Source: an uncultured Rhodospirillales bacterium (GTDB lineage Bacteria; Pseudomonadota; Alphaproteobacteria; CAAGCB01; CAG-977). From it: a stretch of DNA of 64,000 bases. Made by a program: the position numbers and the translations under genes. This document shows, one piece after another, positions 1-9,121 of the stretch (positions within the stretch are counted from its first letter, which is position 1; each line of letters begins with the position of its first letter). The stretch spans positions 29,284 through 93,283 of the forward strand of contig CACYSU010000007.1 of NCBI GenBank assembly GCA_902777205.1. The letters run 5' to 3'. The notes under the pieces were generated by a model. The model did no database searches. It worked only from the letters and a program-made list of their open reading frames with translations, and was not told the origin of the DNA.

Positions 1-462
1 GACGTCGTCCCGCCCAAGGAATTGGAAATCGGCGACGAACCCATGACCCGCGTCAGCATTTTCATGAGCGTGTTCAGCGTCCACGTCAACCGCGCGCCGA
101 TGGCCGGAAAGATCACGAAAATGTATTACCGTCCGGGGGCTTTTGTCGATGTTTCGCTGGACAAGGAAAGCGAAAACAACGAACGGCAGGAATTGGCGAT
201 GGAAACATTGACGGGGCATAAGATCGCCTTTGTCCAAATCGCCGGATTGGTCGCGCGCCGCATTTTGACGTTCGTCAAAGAAGGCGACCAGCTGAAAGCG
301 GGCGAACGTTTCGGCCTGATCCGTTTCGGCAGCCGTTTGGACGTTTATCTGCCCAAAGGCGTCGCCGTTCAAGTGATGGAGGGGCAAACCGCCGTCGCGG
401 GTGAAACCGTTTTGGCCGACATCAACGTCACGGGTGAAAACCGTCAAGGGGAGATCGTCTGA
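1..462 (+). CDS. psd: Phosphatidylserine decarboxylase, C-terminal part (cut by window start)
   Basis: The gene is open from base 1 and 153 residues are visible, so its start lies outside the window. It is the short proenzyme type that converts phosphatidylserine to phosphatidylethanolamine at the inner membrane. Near the end is the FGSR sequence, where the proenzyme of this family cuts itself before the Ser (codon 331-333) to form the pyruvoyl cofactor. The stretch [13 protein letters not shown] is also typical of the family. The stop codon overlaps the pssA start by one base, so the enzyme that makes its substrate is in the same operon. Confidence 0.92.
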   Translation, partial: DVVPPKELEIGDEPMTRVSIFMSVFSVHVNRAPMAGKITKMYYRPGAFVDVSLDKESENNERQELAMETLTGHKIAFVQIAGLVARRILTFVKEGDQLKAGERFGLIRFGSRLDVYLPKGVAVQVMEGQTAVAGETVLADINVTGENRQGEIV

Positions 463-1235
463 TGCTTAAAGATTCCCGCAAAAAAATCAAAGACCTGCCG
501 CTGAACAGGATCGCGCCGAATCTGGTGACGCTGTTCGCCTTGTCGTCCGGCGTGACATCAATCCGTTTTGCGATGGAAGGCAAGTTTGAATTCGCCGTTT
601 TCGCCATTTTGATGGCGTCCGTGTTCGACGCTTTGGACGGCCGCGTCGCGCGTTTGCTGCGCGGAACATCCGATTTCGGCGCGGAACTGGATTCGCTGTC
701 GGATGTCGTCTGCTTCGGCGTCGCCCCCGGATTGCTGATGTATTTCTGGGCTTTGGGAACGACATCGCCCGTCGGTTGGATCTTCGCCTTGCTGGTTCCG
801 ATTTGCTGCGCGTTGCGTTTAGCGCGTTTCAACATCATGCTGGACGAAGCCCCGCAGCCGTCCTATTGGAAACACTTTTTCGTCGGCTTGCCCGCCCCCG
901 GCGGCGCGTACATCGCGTTGGTGCCGATCATGCTGTATTTCCACTCCGGTTGCGAATTTTTCCGCAACGGCCCCTTTGTCGAAACGTTTTTGTTCATCAG
1001 CGCGTTTTTGATGGCGTCGCGTCTGCCGACGATTTCGCTGAAACATTTCCGCGTTCCCGTCCGTTTCGTCGTTCTGCTGCTGGCTTTGGCCGGTTTTTAC
1101 GCCGGCGCCATGGTGTATAAACCGTGGCTGACCCTCAGCGCGACCTTTATCGGATATCTGATCAGCGTCCCGCTTTGCTCTTACGTTTTCCTGAAATTGA
1201 AAGCCAAAGAGGAAAAAGGCCAAGCCGCCGAATAA
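462..1235 (+). CDS. pssA: CDP-diacylglycerol-serine O-phosphatidyltransferase
   Basis: This 257-residue integral membrane enzyme makes phosphatidylserine from CDP-diacylglycerol and serine, feeding the psd product next to it. The CDP-alcohol phosphatidyltransferase signature D-x2-DG-x2-AR-x8-G-x3-D-x3-D is complete (DALDGRVAR, then FGAELDSLSD), around residues 50-75. Several hydrophobic helices follow. Length is normal for the family. The ATG shares its A with the psd stop codon, which points to translational coupling. An intrinsic terminator follows 16 bases after the stop. Confidence 0.96.
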   Translation: MLKDSRKKIKDLPLNRIAPNLVTLFALSSGVTSIRFAMEGKFEFAVFAILMASVFDALDGRVARLLRGTSDFGAELDSLSDVVCFGVAPGLLMYFWALGTTSPVGWIFALLVPICCALRLARFNIMLDEAPQPSYWKHFFVGLPAPGGAYIALVPIMLYFHSGCEFFRNGPFVETFLFISAFLMASRLPTISLKHFRVPVRFVVLLLALAGFYAGAMVYKPWLTLSATFIGYLISVPLCSYVFLKLKAKEEKGQAAE

Positions 1236-1250
1236 AAAAATCAACGCATC

Positions 1251-1284
1251 AAACACCCGCCCGTTTTCCGGCGGGTGTTTTTTT
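1251..1284 (+). terminator. Intrinsic terminator of psd-pssA
   Basis: An 11-base stem (arms 1251-1261 and 1270-1280) encloses an eight-base loop and runs into seven T. It ends the psd-pssA transcript. Confidence 0.9.
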
Positions 1285-1383
1285 ATGGCGGGAATCTCCG
1301 TTTTAAAAACGGACCGCCTTATACACAAAAACAAAGGCCGCAAGTGGCTTCGCGACATTTATTGTAAAGTTTAAACTTCGACT

Positions 1384-1863
1384 TTATTCTTCAATGCGCC
1401 GGACAAGCGGGGAAGCGGGGGACAGCTCGGCTTCCCACGGAAACAGGATCCAAGTGTCCTGATCGACGGAAACGACGAAATCGTCAACGACTTCCTGTCC
1501 TTTGGGTTTGGCGTACATGGTGACGAAATAGGCCTTGGGCATCAATTCGCGGATGATGCGTCCCGTGCGTCCGGAATCGACCAAATCGTCAACGACCAGA
1601 ACGCCTTCGCCATCCGTTTCGGGCACTTTCAGCAGCGACGCTTCGCTGCCGCGGGATTCTTCGTCGTAACCGGCGACGCAAATCGTGTCGATCCAGCGGA
1701 TCTCCAATTCTCTGGCTAAAACGGCCGCGGGAAACAAACCGCCGCGAGTGACGCAGACGATTTTTTTCAAATCCTTGCGATTGATCAGCTTGGACGCCAA
1801 AATGCGGGCGTCGCTGTGGAACTGTTCCCATGAAATGGTGTAATAACGCGGTTTAGTGGCCAT
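1384..1863 (-). CDS. gpt: Xanthine-guanine phosphoribosyltransferase
   Basis: This 159-residue cytosolic purine-salvage enzyme transfers ribose phosphate from PRPP to guanine or xanthine. The PRPP-binding loop is VLVVDDLVDSGRT (about residues 90-102) and the N-terminal loop is VTRGGLFPA. The C-terminal FPWE matches Gpt rather than Hpt. I chose the ATG at 1863 because GGAG sits nine bases before it; an in-frame ATG at 1884 has no such site. The tlpA-like gene lies 92 bases upstream on the same strand and could be co-transcribed. Confidence 0.93.
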   Translation of the reverse strand: MATKPRYYTISWEQFHSDARILASKLINRKDLKKIVCVTRGGLFPAAVLARELEIRWIDTICVAGYDEESRGSEASLLKVPETDGEGVLVVDDLVDSGRTGRIIRELMPKAYFVTMYAKPKGQEVVDDFVVSVDQDTWILFPWEAELSPASPLVRRIEE

Positions 1864-1954
1864 AAGAAGAGACTCCGTTGTCATCAGAAAGTGTCTTTGT
1901 AGCCCTTTTGGCGCGGGAATCAAGCTTTTTTTCACAAGACCGCGGATTCTCTGG

Positions 1955-2632
1955 TTATTTGAACCACTGCCGCATTTCTTCGGCCGGCCGTTTCGGCGGC
2001 GGCGGCACAGACTCCGCGGCGGGGGACGGTTCGGCCGGCGCGGGCGGCGGCGTTTTTTCGCGCGCCGATTGTTCCTTGGCGGCGTTTTCCTTGGCATTCC
2101 GGATCAAATCGCGAATCTGCGCCTTGATCACGGGGCCGTCCCATTCGGCCATGCCGCGCATCCGTCCGACCTCCCGCCCTTTTTCGTCGATCAGGAACGT
2201 CGTCGGCAGGCCTTTGACATTGGCGGCTTTGGAAAAGCGCGCCTGCGTGTCGGAATAAATGCGCAGGTTTTTCAGCCCCCGTTCATTCCAAAACCGGCGC
2301 AAGGCCGCGACCGGCTCCATATCCGACGACAGCGCCACCACTTGGAATTTCAGACCGCCCATATCCTTTTGCAGCGCGTCCAGCATGGGCAGTTCGACCA
2401 CGCATTGCGGACAGGATGTCGTCCACACGTTCAGCAAAACGATTCTCCCTTTGAAATTTTCCAAGGAAACGGCGCGCCCGCTTTCCGTCATAAACGACGC
2501 CGTCGGCGCGGGGACGGGGTGGTCGTACAGGCGGAATTTCTGCGTCGTCGTGATACTGCTGATCCGCGTCTGCGCGTTCGCCGCGACAGGCAGGAGCATC
2601 CAGAAAATCAGGTGAAAGAACGCTTTGATCAT
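1955..2632 (-). CDS. TlpA-like periplasmic thioredoxin with proline-rich tail
   Basis: The 225-residue protein has a signal peptide (cleavage probably after ANA, residue 20) and a thioredoxin fold of the TlpA/ResA type. The redox pair is Cys74-Pro-Gln-Cys77, and the cis-proline is in GLPTTFLID. It probably reduces disulfides in the periplasm, for example in cytochrome or envelope protein maturation; the target cannot be told from here. The last 50 residues or so are low-complexity, rich in Pro, Ala and Glu, and lie outside the fold. The gene diverges from the lptM-like gene. Confidence 0.85.
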   Translation of the reverse strand: MIKAFFHLIFWMLLPVAANAQTRISSITTTQKFRLYDHPVPAPTASFMTESGRAVSLENFKGRIVLLNVWTTSCPQCVVELPMLDALQKDMGGLKFQVVALSSDMEPVAALRRFWNERGLKNLRIYSDTQARFSKAANVKGLPTTFLIDEKGREVGRMRGMAEWDGPVIKAQIRDLIRNAKENAAKEQSAREKTPPPAPAEPSPAAESVPPPPKRPAEEMRQWFK

Positions 2633-2727
2633 TTTTATTTTTCCCGCCGCCAGAATAAAAAAAAAGAGTGAATAAGTTTTTAACAGTTGCTATTCTGATC
2701 CGCGTTTCAAACAGGAGAACACACCGC

Positions 2728-2943
2728 ATGAAAACGATTCTGACCGCCCTGTTGTGCGCCGTCTGTCTGACGGGGTGCGGAAAACGCGGAAAGCTCGACT
2801 TTCCCGAAGGCGCGACCTATCCGCGGCAATACCCCGCGCCGCGCAATCCGAAAACGACCGTCCGTCCCGAAACGGCGCGGCCGGAACAACGCCAGCCGCA
2901 AAGCGCGCTGGAAGTCCAGCAACTTTTGGAAACGGAAGAATGA
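2728..2943 (+). CDS. Small LptM/YifL-like lipoprotein
   Basis: This 71-residue protein has a short signal peptide ending in lipobox LTGC, so Cys17 would be lipidated. The next residues GKRGKLDFP match the Gly-x-x-Gly-x-Leu-x-x-Pro start of the LptM (YifL) family. In E. coli LptM assists oxidative maturation of the LPS translocon LptD, and its gene also precedes the dap-lysA region. The remainder is Pro/Arg-rich and probably disordered. An AGGAG site lies ten bases before the ATG. The stop codon is adjacent to the lysA start. Confidence 0.8.
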   Translation: MKTILTALLCAVCLTGCGKRGKLDFPEGATYPRQYPAPRNPKTTVRPETARPEQRQPQSALEVQQLLETEE

Positions 2944-2945
2944 AA

Positions 2946-4205
2946 ATGAATCCCTTTCATTATGAAAACGGCCGTTTATATGCCGAAAACGTCGCGGTCG
3001 AAGACATCGCCGCGCAGGTCGGAACGCCTTTTTACCTGTATTCGCAGCAGGGCATCGTCAATCATTTCAAAGCGTTCGACGACGCCGCGCGCAAACACCT
3101 GCCGCGTCATTTGACCTGTTTCGCCGTCAAAAGCAACGCCAATCCCGCGATTTTAAAGCTGTTCGCGCAAATGGGCGCGGGGGCGGACATCGTGTCGGGC
3201 GGCGAGCTGCTGCTGGCGTTGAGCGCCGGCATCCCCGCGGACAAAATCGTCTTTTCCGGCGTCGGCAAAACGCGCGAAGAGCTGATGCTGGCCGTTCAAA
3301 ACGGCATCCGGCAGATCAACGTCGAATCCGAGGAAGAAGCGCTGATGCTGGACGAAATCGCGGCCGTGACGGGCAAAAAGGTTAAAATCGCCCTGCGGAT
3401 CAATCCCGACATCGACGCGCACACGCACCACAAAATCACCACCGGCACGAAAGAGGGGAAATTCGGCATCGCGTGGGAACGGGCGCGCCCCCTGTACCGC
3501 CTGTTTTCGCAATCGCGCGGGCTGCAGCCCGTCGGCATCGACATCCACGTCGGGTCGCAGGTCGTCGAAATCGAACCTTTTGTCGAAGCGTTTGAACGCG
3601 CAGCCGACATTGTGCGGTGTTTGCGCGACGACGGCATCGACATCCGCACGATCGACGTGGGCGGCGGGCTGGGCGTCGTTTACAAAGAAGAGGACACGCC
3701 TCCGTCCCCCGAAGCGTACATGACCGCCGCGGGCGAAATTCTAGGCGGGTTGGGATGCGAAGTCGTTTTTGAACCGGGACGTTTTTTGATCGCGCAATCG
3801 GGCGTTTTGGTGTCGCGCGTCGTGCGTACGAAACAAACCGACGCGACGTGTTTTCTGGTGTTGGACGCGGGGATGAACGATTTGATCCGCCCCGCGATCT
3901 ACGACGCCTATCACAACGTTTCCGCCGTCCGTCAGGGCGAATGTGACCACTGCTACGACGTTGTGGGACCGATTTGCGAAAGCAGCGACATTTTCGGCCG
4001 ATCGCGCGTTCTGCCTGCGATGAAAGCGGGCGATTTGGCCGTTATTGAAACGGCAGGCGCCTACGGAGCATCCATGGGATCGAATTACAATTTCCGCCCC
4101 CTGTGCGCCGAAGTGCTGGTCAACAACGACGCGTTCGCCGTCATCCGCAAACGTCAGACGCCTGACCAGATGTTGGAAAACACACGTCCCGCGCCGTGGC
4201 TTTAA
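2946..4205 (+). CDS. lysA: Diaminopimelate decarboxylase
   Basis: This PLP enzyme converts meso-diaminopimelate to lysine, the last step of the pathway. It is 419 residues from the ATG at 2946; an ATG at 2940, overlapping the previous stop, is also possible. The PLP lysine is in CFAVKSNANP. HVGSQ, DVGGGLGVVY, EPGRFL and CESSDIFG are the usual fold type III decarboxylase motifs; the Cys of CESSD and the Tyr of AGAYGASM serve the active site. The 3' end interlocks by four bases with the convergent zinc-ribbon gene. Confidence 0.97.
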   Translation: MNPFHYENGRLYAENVAVEDIAAQVGTPFYLYSQQGIVNHFKAFDDAARKHLPRHLTCFAVKSNANPAILKLFAQMGAGADIVSGGELLLALSAGIPADKIVFSGVGKTREELMLAVQNGIRQINVESEEEALMLDEIAAVTGKKVKIALRINPDIDAHTHHKITTGTKEGKFGIAWERARPLYRLFSQSRGLQPVGIDIHVGSQVVEIEPFVEAFERAADIVRCLRDDGIDIRTIDVGGGLGVVYKEEDTPPSPEAYMTAAGEILGGLGCEVVFEPGRFLIAQSGVLVSRVVRTKQTDATCFLVLDAGMNDLIRPAIYDAYHNVSAVRQGECDHCYDVVGPICESSDIFGRSRVLPAMKAGDLAVIETAGAYGASMGSNYNFRPLCAEVLVNNDAFAVIRKRQTPDQMLENTRPAPWL

Positions 4206-4894
4206 TTCATTTTGTATTTTGTCAAAGTAACGGTCGCCTTTGCCGTTTTGGCGGGCGGCCGTTCGATTTTCAAATCGACCCGTTCCGTCCCGCGGGCTTT
4301 TAAAACGGCGACGGGCGAAGCGACCGCCACCGTCGTCAACGTCCGGCCGTCGTCGTCCGAAAACCGGACGGAAAAGGTTTCCGGCACGATATCTCTGTCC
4401 GTGTTGTTGAACGCCGCCGTCTTTAAAATCAGGAACGTTTTGTAATCCTCGCGCGCCGTTTCGTGCGTCAACGTCTGCAATGTCACGGGCGCGCGGGCGG
4501 CTGCGTGGAAAAAGAACAGATAAACGGCCGCCGCGATGAAAAACAGAGTGGCGAAATAAAGCGGCCTGATCCATACGGCGACGGATGTTTTTTTCTTTTC
4601 GGGCTGTTTCAAAAAATCCTGAAACGCCGTCAGGGGGATGTCCGATTCGTCAATCACCGGCGCGGGGGCGGGCGGCTGTAAAAAGAAATCGCCGTCGCCG
4701 GCCGTGTCGTCCGCCGCGAAATCGGACGCGGAATCGGGTTCCGGCTGCGGTGCGGATTCCGGCAACGGCTCCGGTTCTGCCGTTCCGGTTTCCCAGACGT
4801 TGCCGCAACGGGCGCACCTGACCGGCAAACCGGTTTCTTTCAAAGAATCGGGGACGTTGTATTCCGTTCCGCATTGCGGGCAAGTGATCAGCAT
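4202..4894 (-). CDS. MJ0042-type zinc-ribbon membrane protein (DUF3426-like)
   Basis: The 230-residue protein begins with a zinc ribbon of MJ0042 type: CPQC near residue 5 and CARC near residue 27. An acidic, Pro/Glu-rich linker follows, then one membrane helix (about residues 110-135), then a C-terminal beta-rich domain with VTLQTLTHETA and AAFNNTDRDIVPETFSVRF, as in DUF3426 proteins. Function is unknown in the family. AGGAAA stands before the ATG. It diverges from ftsE and meets lysA tail to tail. Confidence 0.8.
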   Translation of the reverse strand: MLITCPQCGTEYNVPDSLKETGLPVRCARCGNVWETGTAEPEPLPESAPQPEPDSASDFAADDTAGDGDFFLQPPAPAPVIDESDIPLTAFQDFLKQPEKKKTSVAVWIRPLYFATLFFIAAAVYLFFFHAAARAPVTLQTLTHETAREDYKTFLILKTAAFNNTDRDIVPETFSVRFSDDDGRTLTTVAVASPVAVLKARGTERVDLKIERPPAKTAKATVTLTKYKMN

Positions 4895-4979
4895 TTTCGT
4901 TTCCTGTAAATTTTAGTATAGTATTATGCAGATTTGCGTATAAAATGTTAAATCATTTTTTTTGAAACGGGGGAAAGGT

Positions 4980-5702
4980 TTGCCGCTGCAAAATGTCATC
5001 GAATTCGACGCCGTCGGCCTGCGCTACGGACAGGGGGCGGAGGTGTTGCGCGACGTTTCTTTCGCCCTGCCGGCGGGATCCTTTCATTTTCTGACGGGGG
5101 AAAGCGGTGCGGGAAAAACATCCCTGCTCAGTCTGCTGTACCTGTCGCAAAGCCCGACACGCGGCCATGTCCGTCTGTTCGGCAAGGCCGTCCGCGACAT
5201 CCCCCGCGACGACCTGCCCGACATCCGGCGCAAAATCGGCGTCGTTTTTCAGGATTTCCGCCTGCTTGATCATTTATCCGCCGTGGATAACGTCGCTTTG
5301 CCGCTGCGCGTCGCCGGATATGATGAAAGCGAAATTCGCAAACGCGTGACCGAATTACTGATGTGGGTGGGGCTGGGCGCGCATTTGAACGCCAAACCGC
5401 CCACGCTGTCCGGCGGCCAGAAACAAAGTGTCGCGATCGCCCGCGCGGTGATCAACCGGCCGCTGATCCTGTTGGCCGACGAACCGACCGGCAACATGGA
5501 CGACCGTTCCGCCGCGCGGTTGATGCGGTTGTTCGTCGAATTGAACCGGCGCGGCACGACCGTCGTCATCGCCACGCACAACGAAGGGCTGATCCGGACG
5601 TTCCCCTATCCGCGGATGCACCTGACCAACGGGCGGCTGACGGTCTATCCCGTCGGATATTCGCCCGAACAACCCGTTTTCAAGGAGGCCGGCCGTGTTT
5701 AA
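4980..5702 (+). CDS. ftsE: Cell-division ABC ATPase FtsE
   Basis: FtsE is the ATPase of the FtsEX complex, which couples the divisome to peptidoglycan hydrolases. The protein is 240 residues from the TTG at 4980, which has GGGGGA six bases upstream; a TTG at 4962 is a weaker alternative. Walker A is GESGAGKTS, the signature is LSGGQKQ, and Walker B is [19 protein letters not shown] is typical of the FtsE/LolD type. The gene overlaps ftsX by eight bases and starts a four-gene operon with ftsX, ydcF-like and plsC. Confidence 0.93.
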   Translation: MPLQNVIEFDAVGLRYGQGAEVLRDVSFALPAGSFHFLTGESGAGKTSLLSLLYLSQSPTRGHVRLFGKAVRDIPRDDLPDIRRKIGVVFQDFRLLDHLSAVDNVALPLRVAGYDESEIRKRVTELLMWVGLGAHLNAKPPTLSGGQKQSVAIARAVINRPLILLADEPTGNMDDRSAARLMRLFVELNRRGTTVVIATHNEGLIRTFPYPRMHLTNGRLTVYPVGYSPEQPVFKEAGRV

Positions 5703-6591
5703 AAACCGCAGCGATCTGCCTTTCGCCGGCGATATGTCGGGATGGTTTCTGCCGTTGATGGTCATGCTGATGGTGTTTTTCGCCGGATTGACCACGGCGG
5801 GAACGCTTTCCCTGAATTCGATGCTGTCGCGGTGGAGCCGGTCGATTTCGGGATCCCTGACGGTGCAGGTCATCCCGATCGAGGAAAACGGCCGCGTCAA
5901 TAAAAAGAAAACACAGCAGGAAACGCAGGACGTTCTGGACATCCTGCGCAAAACGGCGGGAATCGCGTCGGCCGACGTGCTGACCGACAGCCAGATGAAA
6001 AACCTGCTGCGGCCGTGGCTGGGCGACACGTTTTTGCTGGACGACCTGCCGATGCCGCATTTGATTGATGTCCGGCTGATCGACGGGGCGGAGGTCGATT
6101 TGGATATGCTGCGCGCCCTGCTGCGCAAAAACACGCCGAACGCGTCGCTGGACGTGCATAAATTGTGGCTGGGCAAGCTGATCAAGCTGGTGCGGACGCT
6201 GGATCTGCTGGCTTCGACGCTGCTCAGTCTGGTGATCGCGTCCACGTCCGTGATCGTCATTTACGTCACCTGTTCGTCTTTGGCCGTTCACAAACCCGTG
6301 ATCGAACTGCTGCACCAAATCGGCGCGCACGACGGCTACATTTCCAAACAATACGCGAAACGCACGACGCTGCTGGCGGCGGTCGGCGCGGCGGCGGGAT
6401 TCGCCGGCGTCCTGCCCGTTTTGTTCCTGCTGTCCGCGCGGGCGGCCGAAGTTCAGGGCGGTTTGCTGTCCGAAGCGCGGTTCGACGCGGCGTCGTGGGT
6501 GCTGCTGTGTCTGGTTCCCGTTTCCGCCGTCGTTTTGTCGGGCATGACGGCGTTTTGGACGGTGCAGAAAACACTCAGGCGGATGCTATGA
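5695..6591 (+). CDS. ftsX: Cell-division permease FtsX
   Basis: This 298-residue membrane partner of FtsE has one N-terminal membrane helix (about 15-40), a periplasmic domain, and three helices in the C-terminal half (about 170-295). That is the FtsX layout. The GTG start at 5695 lies inside ftsE and has a strong AAGGAGG site eight bases upstream. Its stop overlaps the next start by four bases (ATGA). Confidence 0.92.
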   Translation: MFKNRSDLPFAGDMSGWFLPLMVMLMVFFAGLTTAGTLSLNSMLSRWSRSISGSLTVQVIPIEENGRVNKKKTQQETQDVLDILRKTAGIASADVLTDSQMKNLLRPWLGDTFLLDDLPMPHLIDVRLIDGAEVDLDMLRALLRKNTPNASLDVHKLWLGKLIKLVRTLDLLASTLLSLVIASTSVIVIYVTCSSLAVHKPVIELLHQIGAHDGYISKQYAKRTTLLAAVGAAAGFAGVLPVLFLLSARAAEVQGGLLSEARFDAASWVLLCLVPVSAVVLSGMTAFWTVQKTLRRML

Positions 6592-7205
6592 CGGTGAAGC
6601 GGGTTTTAATCGGCTGTTTGATCGCCGCCGCCTTTTGGACGGCCGGCCTGTGCCGGTTCGCGTCGCTGGTCAACCGGCCGCCGCGCGACACGGACACGAA
6701 AACGGACGCCATCGTCGCGCTGACGGGCGGAACGGAACGCGTCGCCGCCGCCGTCGATTTGCTGAAACGCGGCGCGGCGGACAAATTGCTGATTTCCGGC
6801 GTCAACCGGAAGGTGGACTGGCTGAAACTGGCGGAAACAATCGACGACCTGCCCGAAAATCTGGGCGAGAAAATCACGTTGGGACACGTCGCGTGCAACA
6901 CGCGGGAAAACGCGCTGGAAAGCAAGGAATGGCTGAACCGCAACGGGTTCAAATCCGTCCGGCTGGTGACGGCGTCCTATCATATGCCGCGCAGCCTGTC
7001 GGAATTCCGCAACGTTCTGGACGGCGTCGAAATCATTCCCCACCCCGTTTTTCCCCAGACGGTCAAACACGCCGAATGGTGGAAATGGCCGGGAACGTTC
7101 GCCCTGATCACGTCGGAATACACGAAATACCTGATCGTCGTGTCCAGCCACGCGATGCCTTTTTTAAAAACTTCACTCAACTTTGATACGGTGTGCCAAA
7201 AATGA
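6588..7205 (+). CDS. YdcF/SanA/ElyC-family (DUF218) membrane-anchored protein
   Basis: The 205-residue protein has an N-terminal membrane anchor (residues 5-22) and a DUF218 fold. TDAIVALTGGTERV is the start motif of the family, followed by KLLISG, NTRENA and LVTASYHMPRS. Members (ElyC, SanA) act in envelope integrity and undecaprenyl-phosphate-linked processes, but the reaction is not settled. The ATG overlaps the ftsX stop, and its own stop overlaps plsC. Membership in the ftsEX-plsC operon supports an envelope role. Confidence 0.85.
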   Translation: MTVKRVLIGCLIAAAFWTAGLCRFASLVNRPPRDTDTKTDAIVALTGGTERVAAAVDLLKRGAADKLLISGVNRKVDWLKLAETIDDLPENLGEKITLGHVACNTRENALESKEWLNRNGFKSVRLVTASYHMPRSLSEFRNVLDGVEIIPHPVFPQTVKHAEWWKWPGTFALITSEYTKYLIVVSSHAMPFLKTSLNFDTVCQK

Positions 7206-7912
7206 GATTCATCCGATCCCTGCTGTTCAACATTTATTTTTTCTGCACGACTTTGTTTTTCTGCACGACGGGCGCGATCGCCGGCGTGTTTTCGATGCGC
7301 GCCTGCAGCCTGAACGCCCGCGGGTGGGGCAAAGCCCTGCTGTTCGGGATGCGGTGGCTGGCCGGCATTAAATGCGAAGTGCGCGGTTTGGAAAACCTGC
7401 CCGCGGACACGAACGCGTTCATCGTCGCGTCGAAACACCAATCGACGCTGGAAACGGTCGCTTTCCACGCGATTTTGAACCGCCCCGCCTATATTTTGAA
7501 AAAAGAGCTGCTGTACATTCCGCTGTTCGGATGGAATTTGTCGCTGTCGGGATGCGTGGCGATCGACCGGTCTTCGGGCGCGAAAGCCATGCGATCCATT
7601 TTGAACGGCACGAAAAAACGGTTGGCGCAAAACCGCCCCGTCATCATCTTTCCCGAAGGAACGCGCACGCTCCCCGGCGCGACGGCGCATTACAATCCGG
7701 GGGTCGGGCTGTTGTATGAAAAATGCGACGTTCCCGTCATTCCGGCCGCGCTGAATTCGGGGATGTTCTGGCGCAAACGGTCGTTTATGAAAAATTCCGG
7801 AACGATCGTGATCGAATTCCTGCCCGCCATGCCCAAAGGATTGGGATCGCGCGAATTCATCAAGGAATTGCAGGACAGGATCGAAACGGCTTGTCAAACG
7901 CTGATCAAATAA
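7202..7912 (+). CDS. plsC: 1-acyl-sn-glycerol-3-phosphate acyltransferase
   Basis: PlsC adds the second acyl chain in phosphatidic acid synthesis at the inner membrane. The protein has 236 residues and an N-terminal hydrophobic segment. The catalytic motif appears as HQSTLE (His-x4-Glu), a variant I recall from alphaproteobacterial members instead of His-x4-Asp. The substrate motif is FPEGTRT, followed by the VPVIPAALNSG stretch. The ATG at 7202 overlaps the previous stop; a GTG at 7193 is possible. A terminator follows at once. Confidence 0.93.
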   Translation: MRFIRSLLFNIYFFCTTLFFCTTGAIAGVFSMRACSLNARGWGKALLFGMRWLAGIKCEVRGLENLPADTNAFIVASKHQSTLETVAFHAILNRPAYILKKELLYIPLFGWNLSLSGCVAIDRSSGAKAMRSILNGTKKRLAQNRPVIIFPEGTRTLPGATAHYNPGVGLLYEKCDVPVIPAALNSGMFWRKRSFMKNSGTIVIEFLPAMPKGLGSREFIKELQDRIETACQTLIK

Positions 7913-7915
7913 AGG

Positions 7916-7947
7916 AAAGCCCCCTTTGATGTCAAAGGGGGCTTTTT
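7916..7947 (+). terminator. Bidirectional terminator of ftsEX-ydcF-plsC and the flavin reductase gene
   Basis: Perfect 12-base arms (7916-7927, 7934-7945) enclose a six-base loop, with T at the plus end. It stands between two convergent genes and may serve both. Confidence 0.9.
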
Positions 7948-7956
7948 CATTCGCTT

Positions 7957-8952
7957 TTACTTTTTAAACGGTTTGCGCGGCGCTTTGGCTTTGTCGAAAG
8001 CGGGCTTTTTGGCAAACGGTTTGTTGAACGGCTTGCGCGGTTTGTCGAAATCGCGTTCCTCGCGGTCGAAACGGTCGGATTTGAACGGCTTTTTATCAAA
8101 CTTGCGTTCAAAACGATCCCGTTTGCCGAACGGTTTTTCCCCGCGCCGTTCAAAAGGTTTTCCGTCGCGTTTTTCAAACGGTTTCTTTTCAAACCCGTCT
8201 TCGCGTTTTTCAAAACGTTTTTCCGTTTTGCGGAAATCCTTTTTGTGTTCGGGCTTATATTCCTTGTGTTCGGGTTCGCGCGTTTCCTCGACGGATTCGT
8301 CGTGTTTCGCCGCCTTGCGTTCCGTTTTCGCCAGCTGTTTTTTCAGCGCGCGGCGTTCGTGCTTGATTTCCGTGATGCGCTGTTTGCGGGATTTTTTCTT
8401 TTCAACGGAAAAACCGAAAGAGCCGACCTTGCCGCCCAAAGCGTAATAACCGCCGTGGCAGAACGCGATCAGGCCGCTGTCTTCCAACCGGAATTTGCCG
8501 TCGGCGTCCAGATATTCGTCGGCGACGTCAACCGCGACGATTTCCGCCAAAAACATATCGTGCGACCCCAGATGTTTGACCTCTGTCACGCGACATTCCA
8601 AACTTAAGGGCGATTCTTCGATCAAAGGGGCTTTGACGGCCGTCGCGGCGACGGGAGTCAGCCCCGCTTCGGCGAATTTGTCGATGTCGCGGCCGGATTT
8701 GACACCGCAGAAATCGGCGGCTTTCAACGTTTTCGCCGTCGTCAGGTTGATGACGAATTCCTTGTTTTCCGAAATCAGTTCGTGCGAATAACGCGACGGA
8801 CGAACGGAAATGTACGTCATCGCGGGTTCGGAATTGACGATCCCCGTCCACGCGACCGTCAAAACGTTCGGCTTTTCCATCGTGCCGCAAGTGACCATAA
8901 CCGGCGGCAAAGGATATAACATCGTTCCCGCTTTCCATGACGTTTTTGCCAT
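7957..8952 (-). CDS. Flavin reductase-like (flavoredoxin) domain fused to a long Lys/Arg/Phe-rich tail
   Basis: Residues 1 to about 185 form an FMN-binding split-barrel domain of the flavin reductase/flavoredoxin type: PVMVTCG, VAWTGI, PAMTYISVRPSRYSH, VINLTT and HDMFLAEI are typical. The remaining 145 residues are extremely charged, repeating short units such as KPFEKR, KPFERR and KPFGKR, and must be disordered. Such tails occur on RNA-binding proteins, so the tail may tether the enzyme to RNA or ribosomes; that is speculation. AAGGAG precedes the ATG. The catalytic domain is 330 bases of tail longer than usual members. Confidence 0.82.
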   Translation of the reverse strand: MAKTSWKAGTMLYPLPPVMVTCGTMEKPNVLTVAWTGIVNSEPAMTYISVRPSRYSHELISENKEFVINLTTAKTLKAADFCGVKSGRDIDKFAEAGLTPVAATAVKAPLIEESPLSLECRVTEVKHLGSHDMFLAEIVAVDVADEYLDADGKFRLEDSGLIAFCHGGYYALGGKVGSFGFSVEKKKSRKQRITEIKHERRALKKQLAKTERKAAKHDESVEETREPEHKEYKPEHKKDFRKTEKRFEKREDGFEKKPFEKRDGKPFERRGEKPFGKRDRFERKFDKKPFKSDRFDREERDFDKPRKPFNKPFAKKPAFDKAKAPRKPFKK

Positions 8953-9067
8953 TTTAGAATCTCCTTTATAAAACCAAGGCGTTGATTATAGGCTTCTTTG
9001 AAAAAAACAAAAGGGCGTTTTGCAAATTTTTATCACGCGGACAAGCGCGGCGTTTTCGACAAAAAAC

Positions 9068-9095
9068 TTGATTTTTCCGCAAAATATTCTATTAT
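9068..9095 (+). promoter_or_regulatory. Possible sigma-70 promoter of the phospholipase C-like gene
   Basis: TTGATT at 9068-9073 and TATTAT at 9090-9095 are 16 bases apart, and the start codon follows 26 bases downstream. This is a pattern match only. Confidence 0.4.
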
Positions 9096-9121
9096 TCCTT
9101 TGTGAAATCAAGGAGAATCCC

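Noticed and set aside
7202..7912. His-x4-Glu instead of His-x4-Asp in PlsC
   Set aside because: I recall this form as usual in alphaproteobacterial PlsC, so it is not a sign of inactivity.
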